Part shown: positions 23,553 to 34,936 of the stretch, piece by piece | How the letters are laid out: each line of letters starts with the position of its first letter | How positions within the stretch are numbered: position 1 is the first letter of the stretch | Assembly: GCF_032854445.1 (NCBI RefSeq) | Contig: NC_088296.1 | Span: 18,465,485-18,529,484 of the forward strand | Source: Liolophura sinensis | Taxonomy: Eukaryota; Mollusca; Polyplacophora; Chitonida; Chitonidae | DNA length: 64,000 nucleotides | Direction of reading: 5' to 3' | Translations under genes and position numbers: made by a program | Notes under the pieces: model-generated | Databases searched by the model: none | What the model saw: the letters and a program-made list of their open reading frames with translations, nothing else | Told to the model about the DNA's origin: nothing

Positions 23553-24111
23553 TGCCAATCAAAAGGTAACGGCTTTTATGTTAGCTGGAGTTCGTCCAAA
23601 TATAGTGAGTCCTGGTAGTGTTTTTAATTCTAGCATCCGTTCAATATACACACGTATACATGGTCTGAACTTTTAATAACTACGCAGAAATTATGAACAA
23701 GGGTACTTTTCAACAAAAGGCCATTGGCCAGGATTGTCGGTGAGGAAACTAGACAGAGAGCTGTGGACACATGCGCCCTTTCCTCTGTTCCATACAAACT
23801 CGCTAAGATAAGGCTGCACCTGTTGAATTTAAACACGTGGCCCCAGTGGTGAAGAGCCTCCAGTGTGTAACGAGATGGGCGACTTAGTCAGAAGGGATTT
23901 TCCAGACATTTAAAGGAGAAAGGAATGTTACATATTTATTTTATTTGACTGCTGTTATCACTGAGATTTTAATAACTTGTTACTAATAGGGCGGTGGCTG
24001 GATATGGCTCCAGTCCATATTTAACCCTATTTTTAGATATATTTTATTTTGCTCTTTTTCAAAGTTTCTTCTAGCTATAAATATGTATGTGGTATTTTCC
24101 TTTTTTAGAGA

Positions 24112-24305
24112 ATGGTGGCGGATATACACTAGGCAAAAGTAGTTATAAGTCCTCTATCAAGCGGCTCTGTCTGGGTGTGTTTGCCCTTTATAAGATATTT
24201 GTCAATTTTTCACTGGAGTTGTCTGAGGGGACGACGATTATCAGCCCCGTGGACTTCGGGGCTCGCAGGTTTAGGGATAGTGCTGTGAGGCCAATCATTA
24301 AGATG
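24112..24305 (+). other. Possible unrecognised internal exon
   Basis: An open stretch lies between an acceptor-like TTTCCTTTTTTAG and a strong donor-like AAGAT|GTAAGTA. Its frame reads NGGGYTLGKSSYKSSIKRL and ends RRFRDSAVRPIIK. No family is recognised and no neighbouring exons were found on the plus strand, so this may be chance. A minus-strand open frame overlaps it and is equally unrecognised. Confidence 0.2.
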
Positions 24306-24787
24306 TAAGTAAATCGAAAAGTAGTTGTGGACTGTGTCCACATACTGTATAGACAAAGGATGCCGAATTGCCCAAAAAACACCCTTCTTCACACAGTACC
24401 TGATCACTACTCCACCCGTCGACTTATAGAAATGAGAGTTAATTTTTAACATACGACTTCCTTGGCTAAGCCGAAGACAGCCGCACCATCGCCATATGAA
24501 CTGATGTTTCAAAAGAAAAGATGCCTTGGGCTATTGCCTTTCGCTCAGGTCTGATCACTGCCTTTGTTGTCAAAATCTGGAGAGGAATCATCCAAGCTGG
24601 CATCAGTGTTGTAGGACGGCGGCTGCGGAGACAAGAACAAAATATTGCGGTGATGTAACTTTTTTGGAAAGGGGAAAATTATGACTTTGTTAAAGACAGA
24701 TTGGATGAACGTGAACAGATTAACATAAAGCTCATAAGCCACGCAAAAAACGTCCGCATGAAGATATTGATGCCATTAATATCTTCG

Positions 24788-25042
24788 TTTAATTCATTTG
24801 TGTTTAATGCCGTTTTCAAGAATGTTTCATATATACCATGGCAGCGAGCATGACGGTGGGGGGGTGGGGGGAAGAGAGAAAAACCGCGCAAAGCCCGGGG
24901 GAAGCCCACGACCATCCGAAGGTTACTGGAAGACCTTCCTATGCACAATAAGAGAGAAAGCCAGTGTGGTCTCTCAGCGACTGCATTGGTAATAGGCTAG
25001 AGGGTGCCGTGCTGGAAGGCTAACAACTCGGCCACATAGGGT
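24788..25042 (-). mobile_element. SINE-A, full-length, diverged
   Basis: GTTTAATGCCGTTTTCAAGA, GCCCACGACCATCCGAAGGT, CTCTCAGCGACTGCATTGG, AACTCGGCCACATAGGG. Interrupted by a G-rich expansion at about 24856-24872. Confidence 0.75.
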
Positions 25043-25044
25043 GT

Positions 25045-25200
25045 TATTAAAGACAGCGTGCTGTGGTCGTGGGGTTTAAGATATGCGAGATTCAAGTTCA
25101 AACCCAGCCATGGACAAGGAATTTTTAGACATTCTCCCGATTTGAGTTTTTTGCTTGCTAAGAAAATGAATTTTGCGTGGTCTGTTGGATATCTCATATC
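25045..25200 (+). mobile_element. SINE-D-like fragment
   Basis: AGTTCAAACCCAGCCATGGA then CAAGGAATTTTTAGACATTC parallels the 1370 element. The downstream block ending AAATGAATTTTGCGTGGTCT is the inverted form of GACTACGCAGAAATCATTCC at about 26308 and GACCACGCAAACGTCATTTC at about 26475, so this segment contains another dispersed repeat. Confidence 0.45.
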
Positions 25201-25651
25201 AATATTATCGTACTTATAACTTATGGCCAAAGCACCAAAGTGAGGCGGTGAAATTTGGGGCCCGAGTGGCCACACTGGTTGACAATAATCCGAACAAACC
25301 GCTTTCGTCTCAGATTTCTAGAATCATTCTGTACTTTGAGAAGAAATACAAATGCGCTGACTCATATCCTCTATGTAATTAAATATTTTATTAAGATATG
25401 GAGTTCCCTTCGTAAGAGACGAACCACAGGAATGAAAGTTAAAAAGGGAGGTAATTCATCAGCTGGTATACCTTATGTTTGATATGTGTTTACATTCACG
25501 CTGAACTATGTACTCTGATTTTTCATGCATTGAGCTCAGGGTTGGCATACACATAAACCACAGGAACACGGGGGGAGGGGGGAGCGGGTGTTCTATCCTT
25601 GATGCCCTGTAAACATAGCTTGCCAAATTCATGACTTTGTCAACATTGTAT

Positions 25652-25702
25652 ATTATTTATTTGATTTTTCCTGCCTTACTCAAGAATTTTTTACTTATAT
25701 CA
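25652..25702 (-). mobile_element. SINE-A tail fragment
   Basis: ATTTATTTGATTTTTCCTGC then ACTCAAGAATTTTTTACTTA. Only the terminal 50 bp is recognisable. Confidence 0.5.
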
Positions 25703-25984
25703 GGCCATCCTTAAAAAGTCATTGTTTGGGTTATTAAACCCAACTTAATCAGAAAAAAATATAGTAGATTGGTAAGGAATTTTTTTTTCTTATTCTGGCC
25801 AATGAGAAAGATAAGGATTTTAAAGTTAACAGAAAAGTTAAAGTTGGGAGAAAAAAATCTTACGTCAAAAGCTTCATAAATATTTCAGGTGAAGAAAATC
25901 GGAGTGCATGGGGTGAACCAAAATTTAGCAAGATGCAGATAAACTTTTACCACACATGACCTACAGATATGCACACCAAATTGG

Positions 25985-26165
25985 TGGAAAACTAGTAGAC
26001 TATCATGCTGAAGACACCAGACATGACACCCCAACCAGTCGCCTTATACTGACACTGGGCCTACCAGTCAAGTTTCCTTGCACTAACATCTCAGTGCTGA
26101 ATAAAGGCGGCAGCAAGTTACGTCTTTACAGTCTTTTAGTATGACCCGACCCAAATTTGATCCTT
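25985..26165 (-). mobile_element. SINE-C fragment
   Basis: GCTGAAGACACCAGACATGA, CACCCCAACCAGTCGCCTTA, CTAACATCTCAGTGCTGAAT. The same blocks occur at 34112-34210 (same orientation) and, reverse-complemented, at 55800-55935. Confidence 0.65.
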
Positions 26166-26289
26166 GACAGTCTCGCCCACTGATGCAGTCATCATCGATT
26201 TTGATTGAATGGTTATTGCTTAACCACACTTCTGCAATATTTTAGCCATATCGTGGCCATCACCGAAAGGGAAAAGACCTCTGTTTGAC

Positions 26290-26525
26290 ATTATGTTGAT
26301 TTGAGATAACCAACGGACTACGCAGAAATCATTCCTTTTGCAAGCAAAAAACAACCTCACGACGTAAAGTATTTGTTATGAATCATGTATATATGCCCCA
26401 AAAAGTACATGTATATTACTTTTTAAGGTATAAACTGAGAGCCTTACCTATGTAATGTTGTTATGCGATTTCCAACGGACCACGCAAACGTCATTTCCTT
26501 GGCAAGCAGAAAACGATATCAGCCC
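26290..26525. repeat. Short dispersed repeat, two direct copies
   Basis: 26296-26350 (ACCAACGGACTACGCAGAAA, TTTGCAAGCAAAAAACAACC) and 26463-26520 (TTCCAACGGACCACGCAAAC, TTGGCAAGCAGAAAACGATA) are related direct repeats. A third, inverted copy lies at about 25145-25200. No gene. Confidence 0.55.
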
Positions 26526-26927
26526 CATGAAATGTTTATTATAAACCGTGAATGCCACAAACGAAAAGTGTTGCTACATTTGGTGTTTAGAGACTACGGG
26601 CAGGAAACGCCTTTCAATGGATCCTTTCCCCGTACAGTTTCCTGATGTGTGAAAGTGAAAAGAAAACACGTTCAGTTCAAATAAAATAGTTCCTATATTT
26701 CCCTAGGGAAGATCGCAAATGACATTCGCTTCACTTTGCTGAGGGTGGTTTCAATCAATGGTTCTGGTGACACGCGGATATGCAGAAATGAGTGCAGATG
26801 ATTTCGTGCACAGACAGTGGCGAGAAATATGTTTGTTTTGTCCGGACGAGTCACAGTTTTACATAGTTATGTACTAAGAAAACCTTTATGCATGTTACTA
26901 AATGGTAAGTGAAAGAGTGCTTGGGGT

Positions 26928-27060
26928 TTAACGTCGTACTTAACAATTTTTCAGTTACATGACGACAAAGGAATTAAATTGCATGTAATATGCCTCCTTG
27001 TTGCAGGACGGGATTTCCACCGCTTTTTTATCGAGTGCTGCTTTTACTTTTAGCGACAAA
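26928..27060 (-). mobile_element. SINE-B 3' fragment
   Basis: GGGTTTAACGTCGTACTTAA, CAGTTACATGACGACAAAGG, TGCAGGACGGGATTTCCACC, GCTTTTTTATCGAGTGCTGC. These are the complement of the SINE-B 3' body at 12530-12640. Confidence 0.65.
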
Positions 27061-27267
27061 TGAGCTCGAACTCGTTTCTGCACTGTTGCAGAAAAGTGAC
27101 GAGACGTAATATAACCCTCAAATAGGAATCTGTCTTGTGGTAGAGCCAATGTTTTCCATTTATTTCGAGATTTTGATCTTGTTTCACAGTCAAAACTGAA
27201 TTATGAGTGCCATATTTCCCCTAGAGAGAATTAAAAAAGAATAACCAGGACAACCACTTCAGGAACA

Positions 27268-28110
27268 CAGTTAAGCCCTCAACAATGCGAACATCTATAC
27301 CGCCTTCAACGATGAGAATATCCATGCCGCCTTCAACAATGAGAACATCCATGTCGCCTTCAACAATGATAATATCAATACCGCCTTCAACAACGAGAAC
27401 ATCCATACCGCCTTCAACAATTAGAACATCCATACTGCCTTCAACAATGAGAACATCCACATCGCCTTCAACAAGGAGAACATCCATACCGCCTTCAACA
27501 ATGCGAGCATCCATACCGCCTTCTACAATGAGAACATCCACATCGCCTTCAACAACGTGACCATCCGTACTCCTTCAACAATGCAAGCATCCATACCGCC
27601 TTCAACAACGTGAGCATCCGTACTCCTTCATCAATGAAAACATCCATACCGCTTTCAACAATGAGAACATCCACACCGCCTTCAACAATGAGAATATCCG
27701 TACCGCATTTAGCAATGAGAACATCCATTCCGCCTCATACAATGCTAATATCAATACCGCCTTCAACAATGAGAACATCCATACCGCCTTCAACAATGAG
27801 AACATCCACATCGCCTTCAACAACCAGAACATCCATACCGCCTTCAACAAGGAGAGCATTCATACCGCCTTCAATAACGAGAACATCCATACCGCCTTCA
27901 ACAATGACAACAACAATGACAACATCCATACCGCCTTCAACAATGCGAGCATCCATACCGCCTTCAACAACGTGAGCATCCGTACTCCTTCGCCAATGAA
28001 AACATCCCCACCTTTTTCAACAATGTGAACATCCATACGGCCTTCAACAAAGAACTCATCCATACCACATTCAACAATGAGAGCATCGACATCATCTTGA
28101 GCAACAGGAA
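27268..28110. repeat. 27-bp minisatellite, about 31 units
   Basis: Unit AACAATGAGAACATCCATAC CGCCTTC with substitutions. Because the period is divisible by three, the plus strand reads TMRTSIPPS-type repeats and the minus strand MDVLIVEGG-type repeats. Frame is broken by single-base changes near 27571 and 27990, so neither strand has one frame across the array. No splice sites or start context support expression. Confidence 0.9.
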
Positions 28111-28499
28111 TATCGACAATGAAACCTCCATAATCGGAAAACAATCAGGACAAACCACACCGCAAAAAATATCAGATCAACCACATCCAAAACAAGTGAA
28201 ACAACCACATCACATAGACTGTCAGAACCACCACACCCCAAAGCAATTATAAGTACCACATCCAAACAATCAAGGCAACCAAACTCCAAAAATACTCAAC
28301 TAAAAACCCGATACACTGGAACGACCACTAAATCTCTTATTGAAACTAACAATCTGCCATTAATGCATTGCCTTTATTAACTGACTGATCGGCTTAACTA
28401 GTGTGAACTGGTTTTCTTACTTAAACCTCACAGGTCTCAGGCTTAACAGCTGCAGAGATTCAAATCAGTCAGAGACGCCCATCATGGTATAAAAAAAAC
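28111..28499. other. Spacer between two minisatellites
   Basis: CCACA/CAACC-rich sequence with degenerate short repeats (28160-28320), then unique DNA. No gene seen. Confidence 0.4.
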
Positions 28500-29522
28500 A
28501 AAGAGCCAGAGCCCAATTATGGTGTAAGAATCAGCCAGCCAGAGCCCCATTATGGTATTAGAATCAGCCCGCCAGAGCCCCATAATGGTATTAGAATCAG
28601 CCAGCAAGTGTCCCATTATGGTATTAGAATCAGCCAGCAAGTATCCCATTATGGTATTAGAATCAGCCCGCCAGAGCCCCATTATGGTATTAGAATCAGC
28701 CAGCCAGTGTCCCATTATGGTATTAGAATCAGCCAGCAAGTGTCCCATTATGGTATTAGAATCAGCCAGCCAGAGCCCCATTATGGTATTAGAATCAGCC
28801 AGCCAGTGTCCCATTATGGTATTAGAATCAGCCAGCCAGAGCCCCATTATGGTATTAGAATCAGCCAGCCAGAGCCCCATTATGGTATTAGAATCAGCCA
28901 GCAAGTGTCCCATTATGGTATTAGAATCAGCCCGCCAGAGCCCCATTATGGTATTAGAATCAGCCAACCAGAGCCCCATTATGGTATTAGAATCAGCCAG
29001 CAAGTGTCCCATTATGGTATTAGAATCAGCCAGCCAGTGTCCCATTATGGTATTAGAATCAGCCAGCCAGAGCCCCATTATGGTATTAGAATCAGCCAGC
29101 AAGTGTCCCATTATGGTATTAGAATCAGCCCGCCAGAGCCCCATTATGGTATTAGAATCAGCCAACCAGAGCCCCATTATGGTATTAGAATCAGCCAGCA
29201 AGTGTCCCATTATGGTATTAGAATCAGCCAACCAGAGCCCAATTATAGTATGAGAAGCAGCCGGCCAGAGCCCCATAATGGTATGAGAAGCAGCCAGCCA
29301 GAGCCCCATTATGGTATTAGAATCAGCCAGCCAGAGCCCAATTATAGTATGAGAAGCAGCCGGCCAGAGCCCCATAATGGTATGAGAAGCAGCCAGCCAG
29401 AGCCCAGTTATAGTATGAGAAGCAGCCGGCCAGAGCCCCATAATGGTATGAGAAGCAGCCAGCCAGAGGCACATTATGGTGTAAAAATCAGTCGGCCAGA
29501 GCCCCATTGGGGTATAAAAAAT
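28500..29522. repeat. 33-bp minisatellite, about 31 units, open in three frames
   Basis: Unit CCCCATTATGGTATTAGAAT CAGCCAGCCAGAG with variants CAGCAAGTGT, CAGCCCGCC and CAGCCAACC. A six-unit (198-bp) pattern recurs around 28890 and 29095. Long open frames follow from the array: plus frame 28608-29609 (HYGIRISQPEP repeats), plus frame 28552-29253 (IMVLESASQSP) and minus 28482-29507 (GLWLADSNTIM). Openness in three frames at once shows that it is a property of the unit and not, by itself, evidence of a protein. Confidence 0.9.
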
Positions 29523-29934
29523 TCATCCAGCTTGAGGCCATTATGGAACGTCATCATGACGGGGTTGGCGGGGAGGGTGGGGGGGACATCATCAAATAAA
29601 AAAATGTGACACCAAAAGTGATACCTACAAAGTGTATGAAATAGCTCTTTTATGAATCAAGAAAATTACAAGTTTTCACTTTTATGTAAATCATAAACAC
29701 AAACCAGTCAAGTAAACAAGTTCAAAAACTTATCTAGAAACATTCACATTTAACATTACCCACATGGACTCGGTGGTTCTCTTTCAAGGCTGAACAGCAG
29801 ATTTAGCTTTAAGCCAAGTCGTCAAACTTGTACTTTGTCCACTAAAATGCGTAACAGCATATTAAATGTGAACTAAATCTGCTGTTGTTATACTTTGACT
29901 TTGGACAGCTACACTGTCTGCTGATTTTGGGTAA

Positions 29935-29935
<1 letters not shown>
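29523..29935. other. Gene-free stretch
   Basis: Unique AT-rich DNA with no recognisable gene. Confidence 0.45.

Positions 29936-29937
<2 letters not shown>

Positions 29938-30003
<66 letters not shown>
29938..30003. repeat. (AT)n microsatellite
   Basis: About 33 uninterrupted TA dinucleotides. Confidence 0.95.
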
Positions 30004-30006
<3 letters not shown>

Positions 30007-30204
30007 GCCAGTATTAGCCAATACACAGTCGGACAACTTACCCATCTCATTTAGGTTAGACAAGATACTTAAACAAGCGCAAATCGGCGACATCGCGGCA
30101 TAAAATTTTGCGTCGTCTTGCACGCAGGCTCTTGCTACCTGACACAACGTCTGCCTCGTTAACGGCCGACCCAGGGTTCAATCTCAAATCGAATCATAAC
30201 TAAA

Positions 30205-30365
30205 CTTTATTTATCTGACTGATGTTTTACGCCGTACTTATGAATATTTCATTTATACGACGGCGACCAGCATTATATTGTGAGGAAACCGTGCAGAGCC
30301 CTTGGGGAACCACGACAATCCGCAGGATGAAGCCAGGCGGTCTCATGTACGGCCGGAGAGGACGA
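30205..30365 (-). mobile_element. SINE-A, internally truncated
   Basis: GATGTTTTACGCCGTACTTA, TTTCATTTATACGACGGCGA, CCACGACAATCCGCAGG, CATGTACGGCCGGAGAGGA. The head is missing. Confidence 0.75.
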
Positions 30366-30806
30366 CTGACCAAAAACTTTAATATTGGTAATTTTCGTAC
30401 TACCGATGCATCGGTTGGTGCTCAGCGTAAAGTTAACGGGCTAAGTACTGGTCAGCCAGGTGTGATTGTGCGAAACGTCGAGTCGGGTGTCTTCCACATG
30501 GCGTACCAGTGAGCATCACAATACATTCGGTATGTCGGTAATGGGATAGGCCTGCCAATGCACACACTCACGATATTACCACAAATACATGTACGTTGAA
30601 AGCTACCTAACCAAACAAACAAACTCACTTTGACATTTTAATATAGACTAAATATGCAAATAAGTTTTAAAATTAATTGTTCTGCTCAGGTTCATGTAAC
30701 GTGTTATAAAGTACTTCCATCACGGTACATTTAACACACCGCAAATAGTACTCGGCTAAGGGCATCGTGAGAAGGTGAAAATATGATGCCTGTTTTACTA
30801 CACAAT

Positions 30807-30809
<3 letters not shown>

Positions 30810-30867
<58 letters not shown>

Positions 30868-30874
30868 TCTCTCT
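30810..30874. repeat. (CT)n microsatellite
   Basis: About 30 CT dinucleotides with one CATCT interruption. Confidence 0.95.
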
Positions 30875-31221
30875 GTTCACAATGCACTGTCCCCTCCTTT
30901 CTTGAAATTTTTTTGTCCCAGTGATCAACACACTTCCGCGTTACAAAGTATTCTGTTAAAATAAAATAAAATTCCGCGATATATAACAGGATTTTTCAAG
31001 TGTGATCCCAATATTACGTATTAGCCCTTCAAGAGTTTTACTAGCAAAAGGCTTTCTACAAGTTAATGTGTATTTTATTTCAAACCGTTTTCCTACACCC
31101 GTAAAATTGACCGTCATCGTAGAAGGGAAAAATTCATTAGTATGGCGTACAACACCAATGAAATAAATGAATAAAGTGATTAAATCAATAACTTAGTAAC
31201 ATTGGTCATTCTGTCATTCTC

Positions 31222-31510
31222 AGATAACTTTGTAGAGGCTGGTGGTTAGTGTTTTAATGCAGCACCTTAACCCAGGAGCATCTCAGCAATGCTGTCCCTG
31301 TGTGGGAGTTCAAGTACAGCTCATGCTGTCTTCCCCGCTGTTCTTAAAGGCATGCGTGGGAGGGCGTGCCATGGAGCAATCTGCAGATGGTCGTGGTTTC
31401 TCTCGCGGGCTCTGTGCGATTTGTTCCCACCATAATGTTGACCGGCGTCGTACAAGTGAAATATTTCTGAGCACGGAGTGAAACACCTATACTATCAAAT
31501 AAATAAAAAA
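31222..31510 (+). mobile_element. SINE-A, near full length, diverged
   Basis: GGAGTTCAAGTACAGCTCAT, GCAGATGGTCGTGGTTTCTC, CGGCGTCGTACAAGTGAAAT, AAATAAATAAA tail. A 20-30 bp insertion (TTAAAGGCATGCGTGGGAGG) separates head and body. Confidence 0.75.
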
Positions 31511-31514
31511 AATG

Positions 31515-31650
31515 ATACATTTATTTATATATTTCATTGATATTTTACGCCGTACTCAAGAATATTTCACTTATACGACGGCGGCCAGCATTATGGTGGA
31601 AGGAACATGGGCATGGCCCGGAGGAAACCAAAGACCATCCGCAGGTTTAT
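31515..31650 (-). mobile_element. SINE-A, 3' half, tail-to-tail with the previous copy
   Basis: ATTTTACGCCGTACTCAAGA, ATATTTCACTTATACGACGG, CGGCCAGCATTATGGTGG. It forms an inverted pair with the copy at 31222, separated by only about 10 bp. Confidence 0.85.
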
Positions 31651-32205
31651 AAAAAAAGATAATACATTTATGAAATGTCGTGGAAGAAATAATTGATGAA
31701 CATAAATAATGGTTGTTAATTAATTTATTTCGTCATTACACCTGTGTGTAATCAGAAATAAATCTGGTTTGCTTTTCTCATATCCATTGCTCCAGGGAAC
31801 TCGCATCAGTGACGCTAAACAAAACCGAGATGCTCATCCTATAAACTGTCTGATATGCTTGTATAACACTATTTACCATGGCTACGTGATTTCAGGATAT
31901 GCCTACTTTATAACACTGACATGCCTCAGTGATGCTAATAAATAGGGTTTGCATACATTTCCTCATGTCGTGGGTGAGATGACTAACTGTAAACAAGCGA
32001 TCACACACCTGTATACACTGATATTTTCTCACTCGTGGGAGCACTGAGGTAAAATCGTCGGAGGTGAGTGATATTAATACTTCTCCTCTTCTAAAATTGC
32101 GATATTTTCATGTCTATGTACGATGTAACATAAAACACTGCCATTGATTAACTTGTACAAGGTACATTTTGCCCGCTTCTGAAACATCAACTGGCCTTGA
32201 AAGGG
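31651..32205. other. Gene-free stretch
   Basis: Unique AT-rich DNA; nothing recognised. Confidence 0.5.
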
Positions 32206-32207
32206 TA

Positions 32208-32798
32208 CTTAAAGGTAGAGAAAACATAAAAATGACAAAGTTCAGATGAAAGAGTCCGAAAAGTTATTCCTAAATGCGGACTTCGATATTTTTTCCAAGT
32301 TTTCCTTAAGGAAAGAAAGACACTTGAAAATAATTTTAGTACGGTGGGTATTTGGGACCACCTTTTGGGATCTATAGTCTTTGTTTTACAAAGTCATAAA
32401 TGAGGATGTAACACAGGTTTAATAAATATTTTTGCACTAGAATTTGTTCTGTTCAGCTGACAAATGTATTAAACCTCAATTTGGATCATATTTATATTTT
32501 TAATATGATTGTAAATATTATAATTTAGGTTGGATGCATATGTTTCGATATAAAAAAAATTTATATTCAAATAAATTTATCAGACAAAGCATCACATCCT
32601 TATTTAGAACATTATTATGAAACAACGACAAATCCCAAAAGTTTGTCCCAAATACTCACCATACAAAAACATTTTCAAATACCCTTTTCTCTTGAAAAAC
32701 AAAATCCAAAAAAATATTAAAGATCATATTTACAAATGAGTTTTGACGCTTTTGCATTTGATTTTGGCATCATTTTTATGTTTTCTTTTCCTTTAAAG
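32208..32798. mobile_element. MITE with about 170-bp inverted arms
   Basis: The left end (CTTAAAGGTAGAGAAAACAT, AAAAATGACAAAGTTC) and right end (reverse complement CTTTAAAGGAAAAGAAAACA, TAAAAATGATGCC) are inverted repeats. Further in, GGTGGGTATTTGGGACCACC on the left pairs with the complement of TTGTCCCAAATACTCACCAT on the right. No transposase is encoded. Half copies occur at 36060-36360 and 57640-57910. Confidence 0.7.
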
Positions 32799-32989
32799 GT
32801 TTATTTTGGTAGGCAGGTATATTACTGGAAGAAATACCACAAAAAGCACCAAAAGAAATATTTTATGACATTATTATTTTTTTTTTTGCCCTTTTTTACA
32901 CTTTCTTTAGTCAAAATTTTATATTCATTACTTTTGGACAAAATTTTTGTCTGTTTATGTAAGGTTACTGTGTTAAATGGAAATACTTA

Positions 32990-33168
32990 TTGGTGTTTTA
33001 CGCCGCACTCAAGAAGATATCACTTATACGACGGCGGAAAGCATTATGGTGGGAGGAAACCGGGCAGAGCCCGGGGGAAACCCACGACCATCCGCAGGTT
33101 GCTAACAGACCTTCCCACTTACGGCCGGAGAGGAAGCCAGCATGAGCTGGACTTGAACTCACAGCGAA
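32990..33168 (-). mobile_element. SINE-A, well conserved, lacking head
   Basis: GTTTTACGCCGCACTCAAGA, CAGAGCCCGGGGGAAACCCA, GAGGAAGCCAGCATGAGCTG, GACTTGAACTCACAGCG. A repeat of the flanking TGGAAATACTTAT stands just 5' (about 32977) and just 3' (about 33170) of it, a likely 13-bp target-site duplication. Confidence 0.85.
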
Positions 33169-33413
33169 AATGGAAATACTTATCCAGGAATAAAATCGCG
33201 AGACCAGAAAGGTCTGTACTTATTCCGGACGATGCTGAACTTTGACTAATAGCACGTAGTCAAATAGGTTGCATGGTTTCCCGATGCTTAATCAGTATAC
33301 AGCAGATTTTGTTTTTCATACAAAGGCTTGCTGGTTAGTTACAGTTAGATCATTGGGCAGACATTACCATTCGCACGAAACAACCACAAGCTGACCATTT
33401 ATGGTATACATGT

Positions 33414-33674
33414 ATTTATTTATTTATTTGATTGGTGTTTTACGCCGTGTTCAAGAATGGTTCACTTAAACAACAGCGGCCAGCATTGGGAGGAAACCGA
33501 GCAGAGCCCGGCGGAAACTCACAACCATCCACAGGTTGCTGACAGACCTTCTCACTTACGGCCGGAAATGAAGCCAGCATGAGCTGAGCTTGAACTCTCA
33601 GCGATCGCATTCGTGAGAGGCACCTGGGTCATTACGCTGCGCTGGCGCGCTAACCAATTGAGGTACGGAGTCCC
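33414..33674 (-). mobile_element. SINE-A, full length
   Basis: (TATT)n tail, TTGATTGGTGTTTTACGCCG, GAAGCCAGCATGAGCTGAGC, GAGAGGCACCTGGGTCATTA, CGCTGCGCTGGCGCGCTAAC, head complement through GGAGTCCCCC. Confidence 0.85.
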
Positions 33675-33859
33675 CCACAATTCGTGTTCATAAGACGTTC
33701 ATTATAGTAGGCCGATTTTCAAAAACAGAAAAAAAAAAACTACATTTATGAAGTGATTTTTTAAAATTTATCTCGAAAGTCGTCAGTTTTCTTACATGAA
33801 GAAAATTATACAGGACCTACCTCTGACAAGTAATGAATATATTTGTATGTATATTTGCG

Positions 33860-33975
33860 TGTATGTATGTATGTATGTATGTATGTATGTATGTATGTAT
33901 GTATGTATGTATGTATGTATGTATGTATGTATGTATGTATGTATGTATGTATGTATGTATGTATGCATGTATGCC
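33860..33975. repeat. (TATG)n microsatellite at a SINE tail
   Basis: About 27 TATG tetramers. It directly abuts the 3' end of the minus-strand SINE-C at 33976, in the position where other copies of that family carry (ATTC)n or (ACTC)n tails. Confidence 0.9.
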
Positions 33976-34295
33976 TGAGGTTTAACGTCGTACTTAACAT
34001 GCAGTTTTTAAATCATAATACGACGAGGAGTCATTAGGTGTGTGCACATGTAATGAGTCTTCTCGTGGCGAGGCGCGTCCATGCTGCCAAAGTGCTGGTG
34101 TCACTGAAGAAACATGCCGAAGACACCAGACATGACACCCCAACCAGTCACATTATACTCAAACCGAGTCTAGCAGTGATGTTGCCTTACTCTAACTTCT
34201 CAGTGCTGAACGCCAAGCGATGCAGCAGTAGTTATCACGTTTAGAGTTTTTGGTATGGCCCGATCTGGGTTTTATCCCGGGGTCTCCCAACTTCG
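33976..34295 (-). mobile_element. SINE-C, near full length
   Basis: GGTTTAACGTCGTACTTAAC, ATACGACGAGGAGTCATTAG, GCCGAAGACACCAGACATGA, CACCCCAACCAGTCACATTA, CAGTGCTGAACGCCAAGCGA, and a head side with GGGTTTTATCCCGGGGTCTC. The last 60 bp of the element match SINE-B, so the two families share a 3' end. Confidence 0.75.
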
Positions 34296-34339
34296 AGGAG
34301 GAAGCTGTAACAGAGTATGCATCTGGCTTAAACAACGGA

Positions 34340-34450
34340 ACCGAAGGCGGTAACTGTTACTCGGACATAGAAACCGAAAGCGGTAACTGTTACTTGGACA
34401 AAGAAACCGAAAGCGGTAACTGCTACTTGGACACAGAAACCGAAAGCTAC
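34340..34450. repeat. 33-bp short tandem repeat, about 3.5 units
   Basis: Units GAAACCGAAAGCGGTAACTG then TTACTTGGACACA. The plus frame reads ESGNCYLDTET repeats inside a 75-codon open frame that is otherwise unrecognised. Confidence 0.8.
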
Positions 34451-34936
34451 CACACCCGTTTCGTTACTTTGCAATAGTCATTCGTTTTGTGAAACGACAG
34501 TTTTCGCATCTGAAGTTGGAAGGAACTTTCCAAGTAATAAAATTATACATGAATTGATACACATGGCATCTGCGTGTAGTCTACTGTACAGAAACTAGGT
34601 TTCAGGGGTTAAATGTGCATCTGGGCCGGTCAACGTTCGTGTATCTTGGGTGAGATGTGTAACGGAGAAGCTTCTTCTGTTTTTTTTTTCTTCTAAAAAT
34701 AGCTACAGAAAACATCCGTATAGTTTAAGTGATTGAGTGTTAGACCTCAGGCAGAGAGATCCGACATGTTTCCCATTGGTGACACAGTAAACCTTTGAAT
34801 GAAGCCAGATGAGGTAATTAAAGGGAATCTGCGAGATTAGTACATCAGTTGAATGAGTTCATATAAAGCTAAACTTCATAATAAAATCCTATATAATCTA
34901 CCGACCATGGAGCTGAAAATACTGTATAAATTTGTA
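34451..34936. other. Gene-free stretch
   Basis: No gene or repeat recognised. Confidence 0.5.

Noticed and set aside
28482-29507. 341-codon minus-strand open frame as a repetitive protein gene
   Set aside because: The same 33-bp array is open in two plus frames as well. There is no start context, signal peptide or splice site specific to one frame.
32736-33245. 169-codon plus open frame
   Set aside because: Its first third is the right arm of a MITE and its last third is a reverse-oriented SINE-A; no protein family is visible.
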